Positions 1 through 11,255 are shown, numbered from the stretch's first letter. The stretch: 64,000 bases of DNA from Molanna angustata (GCA_963576475.1 OY754970.1:26419091-26483090), one strand, 5' to 3'. Made by a program: numbers and translations. The notes: generated by a model from the sequence alone, not told the origin.

Positions 1-1154
1 TTACTAATATTAATATCAATGTTAGTACTATTAATTTAACTATCGCAAGAAATAATTTCATTTTAAACAAATAAATTGCAACAATTAGTGCGGGTATACC
101 AAAATTTAATACTCGATAAATTGGTAATTCAATCCGAGTGTTGATGATTCAAAGATGAAAAGCAAATAATTTAGAGAATTCATTGGATACATCTTCACAG
201 CGTGTACAAATTGACTGAAAATCCGTAATATTTATGTACATATAACAACATACCTACTTTAATATATTCAATCTTGAAAACATTGGAGTCGGTGAGATCA
301 CGCGTTTAAAAATAAAATGTTAATAAGATTTCTGTGAGGCCAACGTCACATACATTCAAAGAGATTATCACATTGTACCATTTATATTCACAGTATAACG
401 CACCAACACCAATACCAACATAATAACACATACTTATATTTATCTACTCATTCATTTTCTTTCGTTCCATTGTGAAAAAATATGGCGAAGATAAACACCG
501 AGTCTATTTAAAATAACCGTACATTATTATTGTAAAGAGCTCATTTATCATTACGTCTAGGTTACACCAATGTAAATATTTCAAATTCCAAACATCAAAC
601 ACAACGCAACAAAACAAAAGTGACCCAAAGGCTCCAAAACAACAAAAACTTGTCCAGGTCTTGGTTGTACTTTTTTACCTCGTACCCATTGAATGTTTAC
701 AAATTCTTGTCGCGTTCGATATTTCCTTTGTGCGTTTCTCAGTATCAATACTCAAACCAAAAAGTACAAAACGTGTTTGTGAACAGAAAACAACTTTGAT
801 TAACAATGGTTATGACCTTTTTGCTATGTCGTTTATGTCCCCACATTATTCAAATCGCCAGCTAAAATGTGTGTGTGCACCGCGTTAGCAATATTCAGCA
901 GTAATTATATTCAATTCAAAAGGTATATATCTAATACATAGTAAGATCCTATGCAGATGAAAATTTTTTGTTCCTTTTTATTAATATGATAAAAATTACA
1001 GGGCTTTTATAGATCATCTGTATCCTATGAAACACACACACGCACACACCTGCACTTTGAACAACATTCAATATAAAAAATAACTATAACCTTTCGAGAC
1101 CGTAAACACTTTCATTAGCTTAATTTTTATTGGAACCACTTTAAATTAAAATAA
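1..1154. other. AT-rich stretch without a recognisable gene
   Basis: No open frame here looks coding. The longest, at 661-888, has no ATG start and no recognisable motif. There is a short CA run near 1031-1046. I see no element ends or tandem repeats. Confidence 0.6.
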
Positions 1155-1345
1155 AAGGTCCCGGGGTCGATTCCCGGTGGAGACACAGTTTTTAATTGTG
1201 TTTTCAGTCTGGATCTGTGAGATATCGTAAGTGTCCAGAATGTGGCAACTTGTTATTGGGTGCATGTTAAATTAATATTTGACATAGTATCTACCTGTTA
1301 GTTGCCCGAGACGCATTATAAAATAAATAAATAAATAAATAAAAT
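1155..1345 (+). repeat. tRNA-derived SINE, 5'-truncated copy
   Basis: The copy starts just before a tRNA-type B box (GGTCGATTCCC), so the A-box half is missing. It then carries the family body (GAGACACAGTTTTTAATTG, CAGTCTGGATCTG, AATGTGGCAACTTG, GTTAGTTGCCCGAGA) and ends in an (AAAT)n tail near 1319-1344. The same body recurs at 6158-6360, 35625-35830 and, on the minus strand, 38157-38399. That recurrence with a shared tail identifies a SINE. It depends on LINE machinery supplied in trans. Confidence 0.85.
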
Positions 1346-1537
1346 GAATGAGCTGAATCGAACTACGACAATAGCATGCTACAGAAATGTAACTATGTTA
1401 TTTTATGTAATGTGTTATTTTAATAACGAGTGCTCAACTGTACCGAGAGAGTATCAACGTAATTATTTAGTTCTATATTGTTTTGCAGTTGTAATATTCT
1501 GCAATTCCTAAGCTCTTCGAATCGATAATTGCTAAGA

Positions 1538-2562
1538 CTAGTTGCATGTAACACATGAGATCCAACTGTCGACAGCGATAGTATGTATAGTTGAAGAATA
1601 AGTACCAAACCCATAAATACAAATAATTTATTATTTTATTTATTATTTTATGATATTTAGTTTTCTATACAACACATGTACCTAGGTAGTCAAGATAGGA
1701 TAGTATGGAGGTCAGTCTTTTTTTCCTACCCGGAATATGAAAACAGCATGATGGTGTATGTATATTGTATGTTTAGAGATGAAGTATCAAACTATTAAGT
1801 CTTCTTTGATATTGTGTATAGGTGACTACCATACAAATTGTATGAAGCGATGTCGTCACTAAATTCAATTTTTATAAAAATTGTTAAAAAAAATTTGAGA
1901 TATACTGCTACAATGTTAATATTTTTTATATAAAATTAAATTATCTAGTTGGGGTGTTTCGGCTTTTTTCGATATTTTAAAAAAAAATGGAAATATAGGC
2001 AGTTAAACTCATAAATTTATCATAAAAAAAAATACTTTTCTTAATAAAAAATGTTTGAGAAACCCTGGAATTTTTTTGAAAAAACCTATTTGAGATTTTG
2101 TATTTGTCTATGTTTATACCAATTTTCAGCGTTCTAGCTTTTATGGTTTCTGAGATATAGGGAAAAATAAAATAAAAATTCAAAAATTGATAACCCCTGA
2201 CTGAAACAAAAATTCAAAATTCCGAGTATAAAAGTTTTGTAGGCCTGTAATTGTTTATATATTCTGAAATTTTAGGCTCTGTAAATTGAGCGGATCAAAA
2301 GTTATAAGGGGGGGGGACACACACACACACACACACAGACATACCCACACACAGACACACGAAATGTTCTACTCCGAATTCTGAGTAAATCCGTGTATGG
2401 AACATATATGCTGCGAAGCCTCTAAGTTGGTGTTTTTTGACTTCAAAGTTGGAAAAGCCGTGAAAAAAGTAGACCTCTCCATACAATTCTCGCGTATTCT
2501 GGCTTGATACATTGTCGATATGTTAAGAGAACAAAGTTCTCCTGAACAAATCGACAGTTGGA
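1538..2562 (+). mobile_element. Helentron-like non-autonomous element, copy A
   Basis: The element runs CTAGTTGCATG...CAGTTGGA and has no coding capacity. The left end carries a small hairpin (CATGT-AAC-ACATG) followed by the subterminal repeat CCAACTGTCGA. The right end carries a hairpin (GTTAAGAGAAC-AAA-GTTCTCCTGAAC) followed by the inverted repeat TCGACAGTTGG. An AC microsatellite lies near 2321-2360. Removing it leaves an RT frame that reads across without a gap (AAK|KISQ) and needs no duplicated bases. Asymmetric inverted repeats, end hairpins, a microsatellite and lack of TSD are the marks of HINE/Helentron-type elements. Other copies lie at 48840-49940, 58818-59374 and 63311-64000. Confidence 0.8.
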
Positions 2563-3397
2563 AAATAAGTCAACCGATAAATAACATTATTACTGTTTCC
2601 CAACATGGCTTTGTTCCCAAGAAATCTACTTTAACGAACTTAGCAATATATCATAACTATATTGCCAATACAATATCTAGGAGAGGTCAAGTCGATTCCG
2701 TGTACACTGACTTTTCAAAAGCTTTTGACAAGGTATCACATTTCATACTATTATATGTTACGTGAATACGGAGTAGATGGTATCTTTCTACATAGGCTTA
2801 AAAGTTACTTGTGTGATTGTACTCTTAGAGTTAGGATTGGGAATTGCATATCTCAGCCAATACAAGCATCTAGTGGTGTTCCGCAGGGATCGCATTTGGG
2901 ACCAATACTGTTCAATTTATTTGTGGATGGTATAGTTCAAATCTTCAGAGGTGTTGAAGTCTTGTTGTTTGCGGATGATTTTAAAATTTTCAAATCTATT
3001 AATAACATCGTAGACTGTTTAACCATTCAAAACAACCTGCTTTCTTTAAGCGAATGGTGTAAGCGTAATAAACTTAAATTAAACGCTTCAAAGTGTCAAG
3101 TTATCCGTTTTCATAGAACAAGATCACATCTTACCTATGATTAGGTATACTATTGACAATGTTACTCTAGAAAGCGTTACTAACTTGAGGGATTTGGGAG
3201 TCACATTTTCTGGGGATCTGACCTTTAATTTACATATAGAGGAAGACGTTGGTTATGCTATGAGGGTTTTGGGCTTCATCACGAGACTGGCAGCTGACCT
3301 AAGAAAACACTGAATCCTACAGGATACTATTTGTTTCTTTAGTCAGACCATTACTGGAATACAACTCTGTAATCTGGTCCCTCTACTACAGTGTCCA
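2563..3397 (+). pseudogene. LINE reverse transcriptase, central part (frameshifted)
   Basis: RT blocks appear in order. They are QHGF, YTDFSKAFDKVSH, SSGVPQGSHLGPILFNLF, FADDFKIF (the catalytic F/YADD box) and KCQVIRFHR, followed by LRDLGVTF and LVRPLLEYNSVIW in other frames. A small indel near 2750 breaks the first frame. A 4-base insertion, TAGG at 3142-3145, breaks the second: deleting it brings YD directly next to YTIDN, matching the paralogue at 19329-22148. An in-frame stop follows near 3311. The block ends at the 8-base target site of the MITE that starts at 3398. Confidence 0.85.
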
Positions 3398-4203
3398 TAG
3401 AGGTGGGAAAAACAGCTTATTTTTTTAATCGTTATAGACGTTTTGTTAATTTTAAATAACGTTATTTTTAAAGGCTTAAAAAGCTTAAAAGCTTATTTAT
3501 ATTTGTACTGTATATATACAAGTACAATATACCTAAATCTAAAAAAAATTAACACATTAACATGCAATGAAAAAAAAGGTATGTTTTTGAAATAAATATA
3601 ATGTACTTTTAATTTTTTGCTTCCTCTAGAAAGTATTTAAAATGTAGTCTAAAACCTATGACGAAAATACAGTAGAAATGTTATACAGTAAATACATATA
3701 TGTAAAGTTTAAAAATTATGTTGATGATAATTTTGTACGCTCGAATCATCTAACAAAGCCGACAACGCACAATAAACCAACCCGATAGGCGTTTTAAACT
3801 ATACTAAAGAAACCAAAAATAAACGTTTATAAAATCAGTAATAATAATAACTTATAACGTTGAACGAAACAAGACGATTTGAAACTGATCACAATGATGT
3901 CAACAGATGTCAATCAAGTGTTTACTAGCGACCGACAATGCTGCACACCGGTCAGCTAATCATAAATTACAATCATCTTGCAACGTTGTCGTTAAAAATA
4001 ATACATCTTTGTTATGATTATAAAATAAGCTTTTAACGAAAAACAGCTTTTAACGGAATCATCATCGGAACGTTATGATACATGATTGAAATCGTTGTAA
4101 CACTCACAACGTTCAACGAATATGGTTTAAAATTTATAACGTTTGATTGATTATTTTTTTAAACGAATATTTTAATCAGCTTTCGTTTAAACGATCATCT
4201 CTA
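3398..4203. mobile_element. 806-bp hAT-like MITE in the LINE RT
   Basis: The ends are TAGAGGTGGG and, inverted, TAGAGATGAT. The flanks are AGTGTCCA (3390-3397) and AATGTCCA (4204-4211), an 8-base target duplication with one mismatch. Removing the element and one flank copy restores an open RT frame (YYSVH|INHIEK). An 8-bp TSD with TAGAG-type ends indicates the hAT superfamily. The interior is AT-rich, with repeated AACGTT-like words and no transposase frame, so it is non-autonomous. Confidence 0.8.
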
Positions 4204-4545
4204 AATGTCCATATAAATCACATAGAAAAAGTCCAAAGAAATTTTTTGGGGTTTGTAAATTATAAAAAGGGGATCCCAATAGAAAATATCAACTACACAG
4301 ATCTTATGTTAGAATTCAAACTTTTATACCTTAACGATAGAGGAAAGGTTATTGACCTTTCCTTCTTACATAAACTATTAAACTACGCTATAGACTGTCC
4401 CGAACTCCTTAAACTTATAAATAATTATGTATCTTCCAAAACCACAAGACAGTGTGTTATGTTTCGTGAGAGCCATTCCCAGAGTAACTTCGCCTACCAT
4501 TCCCCTATTCCAAGGCTACATAGACTTGGTAGGGAGACACTCTGA
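4204..4545 (+). pseudogene. LINE reverse transcriptase, C-terminal part
   Basis: This frame continues the RT after the MITE. It carries HIEKVQRNFLGFVNYKKGI, DLSFLHKLLNYAIDCPELL and a terminal TTRQ...PIPRLHRLG block, and ends in TGA at 4543-4545. The layout matches the C terminus of the intact ORF2 at 19329-22148 (VQNKFLRFVNFKLGISLKDI, LVFLHKLLNGKIDCPFLL). It is open over its whole length and is dead only because of the upstream breaks. Confidence 0.85.
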
Positions 4546-5101
4546 TATATTTGTCGACGATTTCTTTATTTTCAAATCAAAAATTTAAACTTTAACTCAT
4601 GACCTGTAAATAATGGTCTCATTTTTGCTGGTTTTATACGTTGTGTTTGGGTTTTTGTATTTATTGTATTTTGTTTTTAATTATGTATATTGTTTTATAA
4701 TTGATATTATTATGTATTTTGTTTTTAATTGGGTATAGTCTTTTATAATTGATATTAAAATATTTGTTTAAATTTGCTTATATTTTAAAAAATTCAAGTT
4801 TTCATCTTTGTACACTTGTTGTTTTTTTAAATGGGCTTCCAAGCCGTAAATGGTAAAAAAAACGGAATATTAAAAAAAATAGGTAGGTACTTATTCCTAT
4901 TGCTTCAAAAAAAAGTTGGTGCTGTTGCATCAAAATTCTTGCATTATTCACACTCGTCTTTGGAGACTGACTCATTGTAATATATAGCTTGCGATGGATA
5001 TTATAAAAAAAACGAACTCGTAAGAAACTTCAACAATAATATTACAGATGATGCAATTGTTGCTTGCCAAAATAGAAAAATGTGGCACTCTGTTCTTCGG
5101 T

Positions 5102-5140
5102 TGGTGTAGTAAATTATAATAATTATAATTTACTACACCA
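5102..5140. repeat. Perfect 39-bp palindrome
   Basis: Two 19-base arms (TGGTGTAGTAAATTATAAT and its exact complement) flank one central base. It lies just beyond the stop codon and 3' flank of the L2/CR1-like LINE fragment on the minus strand. Confidence 0.9.
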
Positions 5141-5170
5141 TCCTTAATCCTCAAGGGCGCTTTGAATATA

Positions 5171-5645
5171 TTACAGGTTTTTATAAGACTCGCGGAAGAA
5201 GTGAGTTTTCAGGTGTTTCCTAAATAAGGGCAATTTGTTGATTCGCCTCAGTTCAGGTGATAGTTTATTTTACGAGGCTGGTCCAGCCACGGCAAAAGCG
5301 CGATCACCGAAGGATGTGGTGTTGACTTCTCTTTATTTCAGTTAACTTGCCAATCATGGATATGGTGGCTGATCGAAGTGTTGTCGCTCGTTTACGGTGA
5401 GAGGGATGCAGAAGTCTGAAAGATACGTGGGAGCCATGCCATCAATCGCTTTGAAAGTCAGCAAACATAATTTGTACTTGACCCTCTCTGGAAGATTTCG
5501 TAGACGGTGGGAAATGTGTGAAAATTTCGCGGATCCGGTGATTAGCCTAGCAGCAGTGTTGAAGACGGATTGAAGTTTATAAAGCTCAAGCTTTGGGAGA
5601 TTTGCGTATCACAGAGGGGCATAAGCTACGACTTAAGACTAGGGG
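5171..5645 (-). pseudogene. L2/CR1-like LINE, RT C terminus
   Basis: Read on the minus strand, this shows the well-known C-terminal block of L2/CR1-type RTs. It starts with LQSVFNTAARLITG, KFSHIS and LLTFKAIDGMAPTYLSD. After a frameshift come SMIGKLTEIKRSQ, GDRAFAVAGPAS and LFRKHLKTHFFRESYKNL, with a stop at 5171-5173. The frame changes at least twice, so it is dead. A second, shorter copy of the same family lies at 6899-7215. Confidence 0.8.
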
Positions 5646-6157
5646 GTTTGTACACAAAGTGAGGTAGAACGCGGGTATCTCAAACACATTCAGTGTTTAC
5701 CTAAACACCTATAGGTAAATCGGATACTAATGACACTTTTATTTAGCAGTAAAATATCTGCTTTATAAAAATAAATTCCCTTTCTTAACAACATTTAGGT
5801 CGGTATGTTTTAATATTAGTGTTGAGTAGGTACTGTTTCAATTTTCATTACGAACTATTCCGGAAATAATCAAATACATTAGGTATATTGATTGCCACTA
5901 AATTTTAATGGCATAGGTAGACATGACATAACCAAGAAATTTTGGTTAGGTATGTCATGTCTATAAATTATTGTTTTATACACGAAATAAGCATGGAAAA
6001 TTTTATTCATAATACTCAGGTAAGTAGGTACTTACTTACCTAAGTTTTTTTAGGAATTAGGTAGGTACATCCATTGAAAAATATGTAAAATTAAATAATA
6101 ACTTACTTATAGTTATTGAAATTTAAATCATTCGAAATTAAAATAATTTAAAATTCT
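5646..6157. other. AT-rich spacer with TAGGTA/TACCTA strings
   Basis: No gene or element ends are seen. TAGGTA, TACCTA and mixed strings are frequent, for example near 6017-6068. This matches the insertion pattern described in the findings. Confidence 0.5.
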
Positions 6158-6360
6158 CATTGGTTAGGTATCTGACTGCTGAGCCAAATGTCCCGGGTTC
6201 GATTCCCGGTGAAGACACAGTTTTTAATTGTGTTTTCAGTCTGGATCTAGAATGTGGCAACTTGTTATTGTGTGCGTGTTAAATTAATATTTGACATACT
6301 AAGTACCTACCTGTTAGTTGCCCGAGAAGCAATATTTAATAAATAAATAAAAAAATAAAT
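6158..6360 (+). repeat. tRNA-derived SINE
   Basis: The head contains TTGGTTAGGTATCTGACTG and a B box (GGTTCGATTCCC), lacking only the first bases of the A box. The family body and the GTTAGTTGCCCGAGA end follow, with an (AAAT)n tail at 6338-6360. It belongs to the same family as 1155-1345. Confidence 0.85.
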
Positions 6361-6898
6361 ACCTACAGAAATATAATTTATAATGTTATTACAACTATTT
6401 TAATATTTGTGTGTCGATAAAAACACCTCTGCGAATGTGTTAATGTAACCATTGATGTTATCTCTAGGCAGCTGTTACCAAGCAATAAAAAATATGACCG
6501 TGTAATTCTGTATAAAGTGACGCAGAATAATCGATCATAGAGACCTGATTCCCTCACAGGATTTGATGAAATGATTAGGGACCGGGTACAAGGTCTGCGA
6601 GCGATACTGAGCCCAAAGGCTGCGTGTGGATAGGTTGGTTCCTCTGAATTCGTCTCGTATATTGGTCTTCTCCAATTGGTTGTTATATTCATGCCGAGAC
6701 AGTTGGGGGGAGGGGAGTTAAGAGCTCTGAGCAGAAATAGCCCCCTAAGCTGAGAGATAATCAAATAAATCATAAGATCATCTCCTTGTTTACGTACCTA
6801 CTTATAGAAAGGACGACGACTAATAACACTCATTATTTTGAAACATCAATCAATATAACACAAAACTTTATTTTTAATTTATTGGGGAAAATCCTACA
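6361..6898. other. Unassigned stretch
   Basis: A minus-strand frame at 6378-6773 has no family motif that I recognise. It may be an old LINE tail, but I cannot support this. Confidence 0.35.
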
Positions 6899-7215
6899 GC
6901 TACAATAATAATAATAATAATAAATTTGGATAATTTATATAGCGCCGTTTTTGTGAATATCTCACCTCAAGGGCGCTGAAAAAATGATTACGTTGTATCA
7001 TTTCGGCTCTGGTAAGATTTGCGAAAAAGGTGCGTTTTGAGTTTTTTCCTGAACGAAGATATATTTTCGGTTTGTCTGAGGGTGTGTGGGAGCTTATTCC
7101 ATGCATTTGGTCCTGCCACAGCAAATGCACGATCACCGAAATTAGTTGTGTGCACCCTGTTTATTTCAACTAATTTCCCAACCATGGATGAAGATTTTGT
7201 GATAACTATACAATA
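6899..7215 (-). pseudogene. L2/CR1-like LINE, RT C terminus with 3' end
   Basis: The minus-strand frame reads SMVGKLVEINRVH, NFGDRAFAVAGPNAWNKLP and SFRKKLKTHLFRKSYQSR, with a stop at 6988-6990. It is the better preserved relative of the copy at 5171-5645. Downstream on the minus strand come AGGGCGCT and GGCGCTATATA-type sequence and an (ATT)n run at 6902-6922, which is the short microsatellite tail usual in this group. The copy is strongly 5'-truncated. Confidence 0.85.
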
Positions 7216-7233
7216 AATATAGTTATCACAAAA
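7195..7233. repeat. Hairpin, 16-bp perfect arms
   Basis: TTTTGTGATAACTATA and its exact complement are separated by the 7-base loop CAATAAA. It sits exactly at the 5' truncation point of the LINE fragment at 6899-7215. Confidence 0.85.
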
Positions 7234-7369
7234 AAGACACATAAAGAGAAACAAACAACATCACAGAGAAGCCAATAAGTGGATTCCACGAAAATTATCA
7301 TTAGACTTCATAGAAAATAGGTAGGTAGGTACCCAATACCTACTTATTTATTTAGACATATTGATGAAG

Positions 7370-7655
7370 CAGGCCTGCCTGTCGTGTTGACTATCAGCCT
7401 ACAGCGAATCCTTCAGTATTTTGGACACATTGCCAGAACGGCCTCGAGAAGCTCGTCGTATTGGGAGCCATACAGAGTTGAAGATCGAGAGGTCACTCAT
7501 TAATCTCGTCAAGTCCGCTACAGGATCTTCTAATCACTGAAGCCCTTCGTCTGTCCAAAACCATCCTACGTGGAGATGGACCATTCAGCAGGTGATTATT
7601 GTGATTAAGTGTAACCGTCATCCTCAGACATGAGGTCAAGGAGGAAGATAAAGAT
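7370..7655 (+). pseudogene. Decayed RTE-like LINE C terminus
   Basis: LQRILQYFGHIART is recognisable as the usual RTE-type LRxFGHIxR block, followed by remnants of the RGRxxxRW and LSK...W blocks with several stops and shifts (SATGSS, EALRLSKT in different frames). Nothing upstream survives, and the tail ends near 7655. Confidence 0.6.
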
Positions 7656-7740
7656 ACATTGAGTCGTTAATATTTAACATAACATGCCATGAATAGATTT
7701 CGAAAAATACGGCGAACATTTCTTGCAGGTAGGTAGGTAC

Positions 7741-7783
7741 CTTCTTCTTCTTCTTCGATGAATACCTTCTTCTTCTTCTTCGC
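7741..7783. repeat. (CTT)n microsatellite, two runs
   Basis: Two CTT runs are separated by GATGAATAC, both starting from the word ACCTTCTTC. The pattern suggests a small tandem duplication. Confidence 0.8.
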
Positions 7784-7844
7784 TATGATAGCTAAGCTAA
7801 ATACAAAAAACTTTCGATGTGTTGAGGGTGGAAATGGGAAACAG

Positions 7845-8370
7845 GTCCAGTGTGATGATCCAGAGACAAAAGATTGATATGATGAGGTATGCCGACGATA
7901 TTGCATTGTTTGGAGAGACAGATCAGTAATCGAATGAGAATCCTTAAGAAGGATGAAAAATATCTTGAACTCCAAACATAACATAAAGATAAATACAGAT
8001 AAAACAAAGTGCATGCTGGTTGCTGGAAAAGAAGATGTTCTGGGTGCATGACACCACAATAAAGCGATTCAAAGAATTTGTATATCTGGGCAGCAGAATA
8101 TCTTGATGGCAATATTTTTTAGCCCAACGAAGATCCAACTGGATTGGCCATAACACGTGACACCCGGGTCTGCTCATAACCATCGCGGAGGGAATGGTAG
8201 AGAGCAGCAACTATTAAGGCCGACCAAGAAACAGCTAATAAATGGACCAGGAGATCGACGACATGTGCTGTAATAGCTACGTGGAGATGAAGAGGATGAC
8301 AGAGGACAGGGCGGAGTGGAGTAGAAGAGAGGCAGTCATAGCTGTTACAGACCAATCCTAGGATTGCAAC
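7845..8370 (+). pseudogene. Decayed RTE-like LINE, RT palm to C terminus
   Basis: MRYADDIALFGETDQ carries the catalytic YADD. Then come INTDKTKCMLVAGK, TTIKRFKEFVYLGSRIS and, past a gap, DDMCCNSYVEMKRMTEDRAEWSRREAV. These are the palm, thumb and C-terminal parts of an RTE-like RT, in three frames with stops. The block between SRIS and RPRNS is mostly lost. Confidence 0.75.
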
Positions 8371-9738
8371 CGATAAGACGACTATAATATCTTAAGATAG
8401 TTTAGAACTCCATTACATAACTATATCCACGATACCTATAGGTTATCATGAGGGTTTTGATTTCACCGTTTGACCGGACTTGTTCCCCTGGATTAATACA
8501 TTTAACAAAAAAAATGATTATAGATAATCATGAAATTTAAAAAGGTCGGTAGTACCTACCTATAGGAATACGAAATAAAAAAAAATTTGTTGGTGACGTT
8601 GATCATTCAATATTTACGTAATATCTACATACTATTAACAAATCAAATTGCATAACCATTTAATTAAATCGACATTCTGATTATTTTAAAATTTTATAAA
8701 TTATTTGATGTCGTGAATTGAGAAATTTATAATAATAATTTTCTCATCAGTTGTCCATAGGTTATGTAAGTATAATATTATGTGTGTGTGTTTGTGTGTG
8801 TGACGCTGATCGCGTTAAGTATCTAATTGGCATATTTTGAATGCTTACTTAGTTTGTCATCAATAATTGATTGTGAAAACTTATTGACAATTTACGACAT
8901 GATGTGACGTTGCGGCCGTGAGTTGTGGCCAGCATTCAATCTTTCACTTACATAAATTAGTGTAAACTTTTTCTTTAGAGAGTTAGACAGAATCGCTAAA
9001 GTGTGAAGGCCAATCGGGGTGAAGGAAGAGATAAACCGCTATGCTGATAACAGTGATAACCAATTTAGCTCCAAGATTGAAATCCAATACATATATTTGA
9101 TATGTTGGTAGCATATACATATCTACATATTATGTATATTATTATTTCACAGCAACCAGACCAAGGTACCAAAATAACAGCCATAGGTTACTAGGTACAT
9201 GTAATATCAAAAAACTGAAACAAAATAAACTAAATCTTCATTCTTACAAAGGGAAAAAATGTATAGTTATACGATAGACAAATAATTCCAGAACAATGTT
9301 GATGATTCAATGATAAGTTTTCAGACTTATCATTGAAAACTTAATGTTTAGTAACCATACCTAATGAAACATTCACAATCACTGAAAATATAATCGCAAA
9401 AAATTACGTTGTCCAAAAACCTCACTTTGGTGCACAATTTATACTGCACATAATATGACTTGTGATGATAACTGCCAGACAACTTATTTAGTATTTAGCA
9501 CCGCAATTGCAAAAGTTCTCTGATTACTATTGATAGAACACCGCACATGGCTACAGTCTTTAAGTCTTTACACATATGATGAGAGCTTTATTTCCAAAAA
9601 TATAAACAAGCTAAGTATTGTACGAAACAAACCCTTGCTTCAAGATCTCAAGTAATTATTTATTTTTAAGTAATTTCAAATGTTTTATCTCCACTGTTAT
9701 TTTTCCATATTTATAAATTATATCACTACAAAACTCAA
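8371..9738. other. AT-rich stretch without a gene
   Basis: It holds a GT run (8782-8801) and a 13-bp hairpin at 9306-9337 (arms TTCAATGATAAGT). I find no coding frame or element ends. Confidence 0.55.
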
Positions 9739-10330
9739 ATGTAAATATAATCTTTTTGACGATCTTCAAATATATTTTCAATTTAATATCTCTGATATTA
9801 ACAATGCAGTCCTTCTCGTGAATGATGATCTTAAATTTATCTCTTCTTGGTCATCGGATCATGGTCTTCTTATTAATTTGACTAAGTCCCAGGCAATTAT
9901 AATCGGTAGTCCTCGTCTGTTATCATCTATAAGGAATTTGCAACTCCCACTGCTGTATATCAATAACCAATGCATTCCTTGTACCAGGGTTGTAAAAGAT
10001 CTTGGAATCTTCATGATGACCCTTCGTGCTGGCATGAAGAGGTATCGCATCTGTTTTCTTTGTCCTACATTCACTTAATATACTTAAAAATTTCCTTACA
10101 TTCCGTTGTAAAATAACTCTAGCTCAATCACTTCTTCTTCTATTGCTTGATAATGCCGATGTGTGCTATATTTGGATGCAAATGAAGTGCATCTCAAAAA
10201 ACTTGAACGTCTTCAGCCATCAACTTAGCAGTATTTTCTCATTGTGTGTTTGTCGATTTGAGATTAATACAATTACGAAATTGCATTTCGATAAGTGGAG
10301 GTTAATTTGGGTCACGTTCTGCGAGGTAAA
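9739..10330 (+). pseudogene. LINE RT fragment (palm and thumb remnant)
   Basis: The frame at 9739-10078 shows DDLQIYFQFNISDINNAV (the DD of a YADD box), ISSWSSDHGLLIN, KSQAIIIGS and VVKDLGI. A shifted frame continues with DNADVCYIW, LQ/SHQLS and IFSLCVCRFE. I read it as the thumb of a non-LTR RT of a different family from the SHLGPILF-type LINEs in this window. The 5' part is missing and frames change at least twice. Confidence 0.65.
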
Positions 10331-10345
10331 AAGTGCAGGCAAGTG

Positions 10346-10610
10346 ATTGTGACGGACAAAATAGAGGGATGCCGAGGAAAAGGAAGACGTCAGATGTCAT
10401 GGCTCCGCAACATTCGTGAGTGGACCGGCATCAGAGACAAAATAGAGGGACGCCTCAGAATAGGAAGACGTCAGATATCATGGCTCCGCAACATTCGTGA
10501 GTGGACCGGCATCAGAGACATCGGCGAATTGTTCCGTACAGCGGCGAATAGAGATGTCTTCTCAGCAGTGATAGCCAACATCGAGGGGAACTGATATGGC
10601 ACGAAGAACA
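10346..10610 (+). pseudogene. RTE-like C-terminal tail with an 81-bp tandem duplication
   Basis: The frame ends GELFRTAANRDVFSAVIANIEGN with a stop at 10592-10594. This is the RTE-type tail (GRGRRQMSWLRNIREWTG). The 27-residue block KIEG...GIRD occurs twice in a row (DNA units 10355-10435 and 10436-10516). The copies differ at a few bases, and because 81 is a multiple of three the frame stayed open. The 3' flank (TATGGCACGAAGAA) still belongs to this tail. Confidence 0.75.
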
Positions 10611-11255
10611 ACTGGTAGATATGTGATTCACATCTGCTGCGTGTATCTTCCGGGAGTGACTCCTAAATTCTTACATTCTCAAAGACTTGCATGTTTGAGG
10701 GCTCACATGGAGACCGTTTCCAATAAGGTAATGAGTCACCCGGACGATAAATTTATAGTTATAGGTGATTATAATATTCCAAATATTGATTGGTCGGTCT
10801 CTCCTCCCACCTTCAATGGTGATAGTTGTTCTAAAGAGTTATTAAACGGCCTCGCATTGGCTGACTTGCAACAACGAAATCAAATTTCAAATCAGTATGG
10901 CAAGATTTTGGATTTGGTTCTGTCTAATTCTCCTCTTACAGTAAACATGTCTGATTATTCTCTTGTACCTGAGGACCCCCATCATAAATCTCTGTTAGTG
11001 AAATACTCCGCTGCACTTATATCGGAACCTAAGACAATTATTCAAAATACTAAACAATTTTTCAAAGGAAATTACTCAAAAATCAACGAAAAGCTGAGAC
11101 TTGCTAACTGGTTACCAGTCATGAACGCAATGGATGTAAATATTGCAGTTCGATATTTTTATGAAATAATCTATGAAATAATCGATGAACATATTCCATT
11201 AAAAAAATTTGTAGGAAATAAGTATCCTAGTTGGTACAATTTGCCTCTTATTTAA
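10611..11255 (+). pseudogene. LINE APE-type endonuclease remnant
   Basis: The frame shows VYLPGVTPKF, IVIGDYNIPNIDW (the GDxN block), LDLVLSN and DPHHKSLLV (the catalytic D-H end). This is the C-terminal part of an APE-like endonuclease followed by the linker with YPSWYN. The first catalytic region is gone. A stop at 11253-11255 and a frame change separate it from the RT. Confidence 0.8.

Larger units (their letters stand above)
1420..4882 (+). mobile_element. Dead LINE copy, broken by two later insertions
   Basis: This non-LTR retrotransposon is 5'-truncated, and its surviving RT coding sequence lies in three blocks. Block 1420-1537 includes the residues SAIPKLFESIIAK. Block 2563-3397 runs from the finger region to the thumb. 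Block 4204-4545 is the C terminus. They are separated by a Helentron-like element (1538-2562) and a hAT-like MITE (3398-4203). The 3' UTR runs from 4546 to an A-rich end near 4870-4882. It is related to, but clearly diverged from, the LINE at 18436-23050. I place it in the CR1/jockey-related group without fixing the clade. Confidence 0.85.

Noticed and set aside
661..888. 75-codon frame as a host gene
   Set aside because: It has no ATG start, no motif and no splice or promoter support.
1538..2562. TIR DNA transposon with ends CCAACTGTCGA/TCGACAGTTGG
   Set aside because: The left repeat is subterminal, not terminal. The empty site shows no TSD, and hairpins lie at both ends, which fits a Helentron-like element better.
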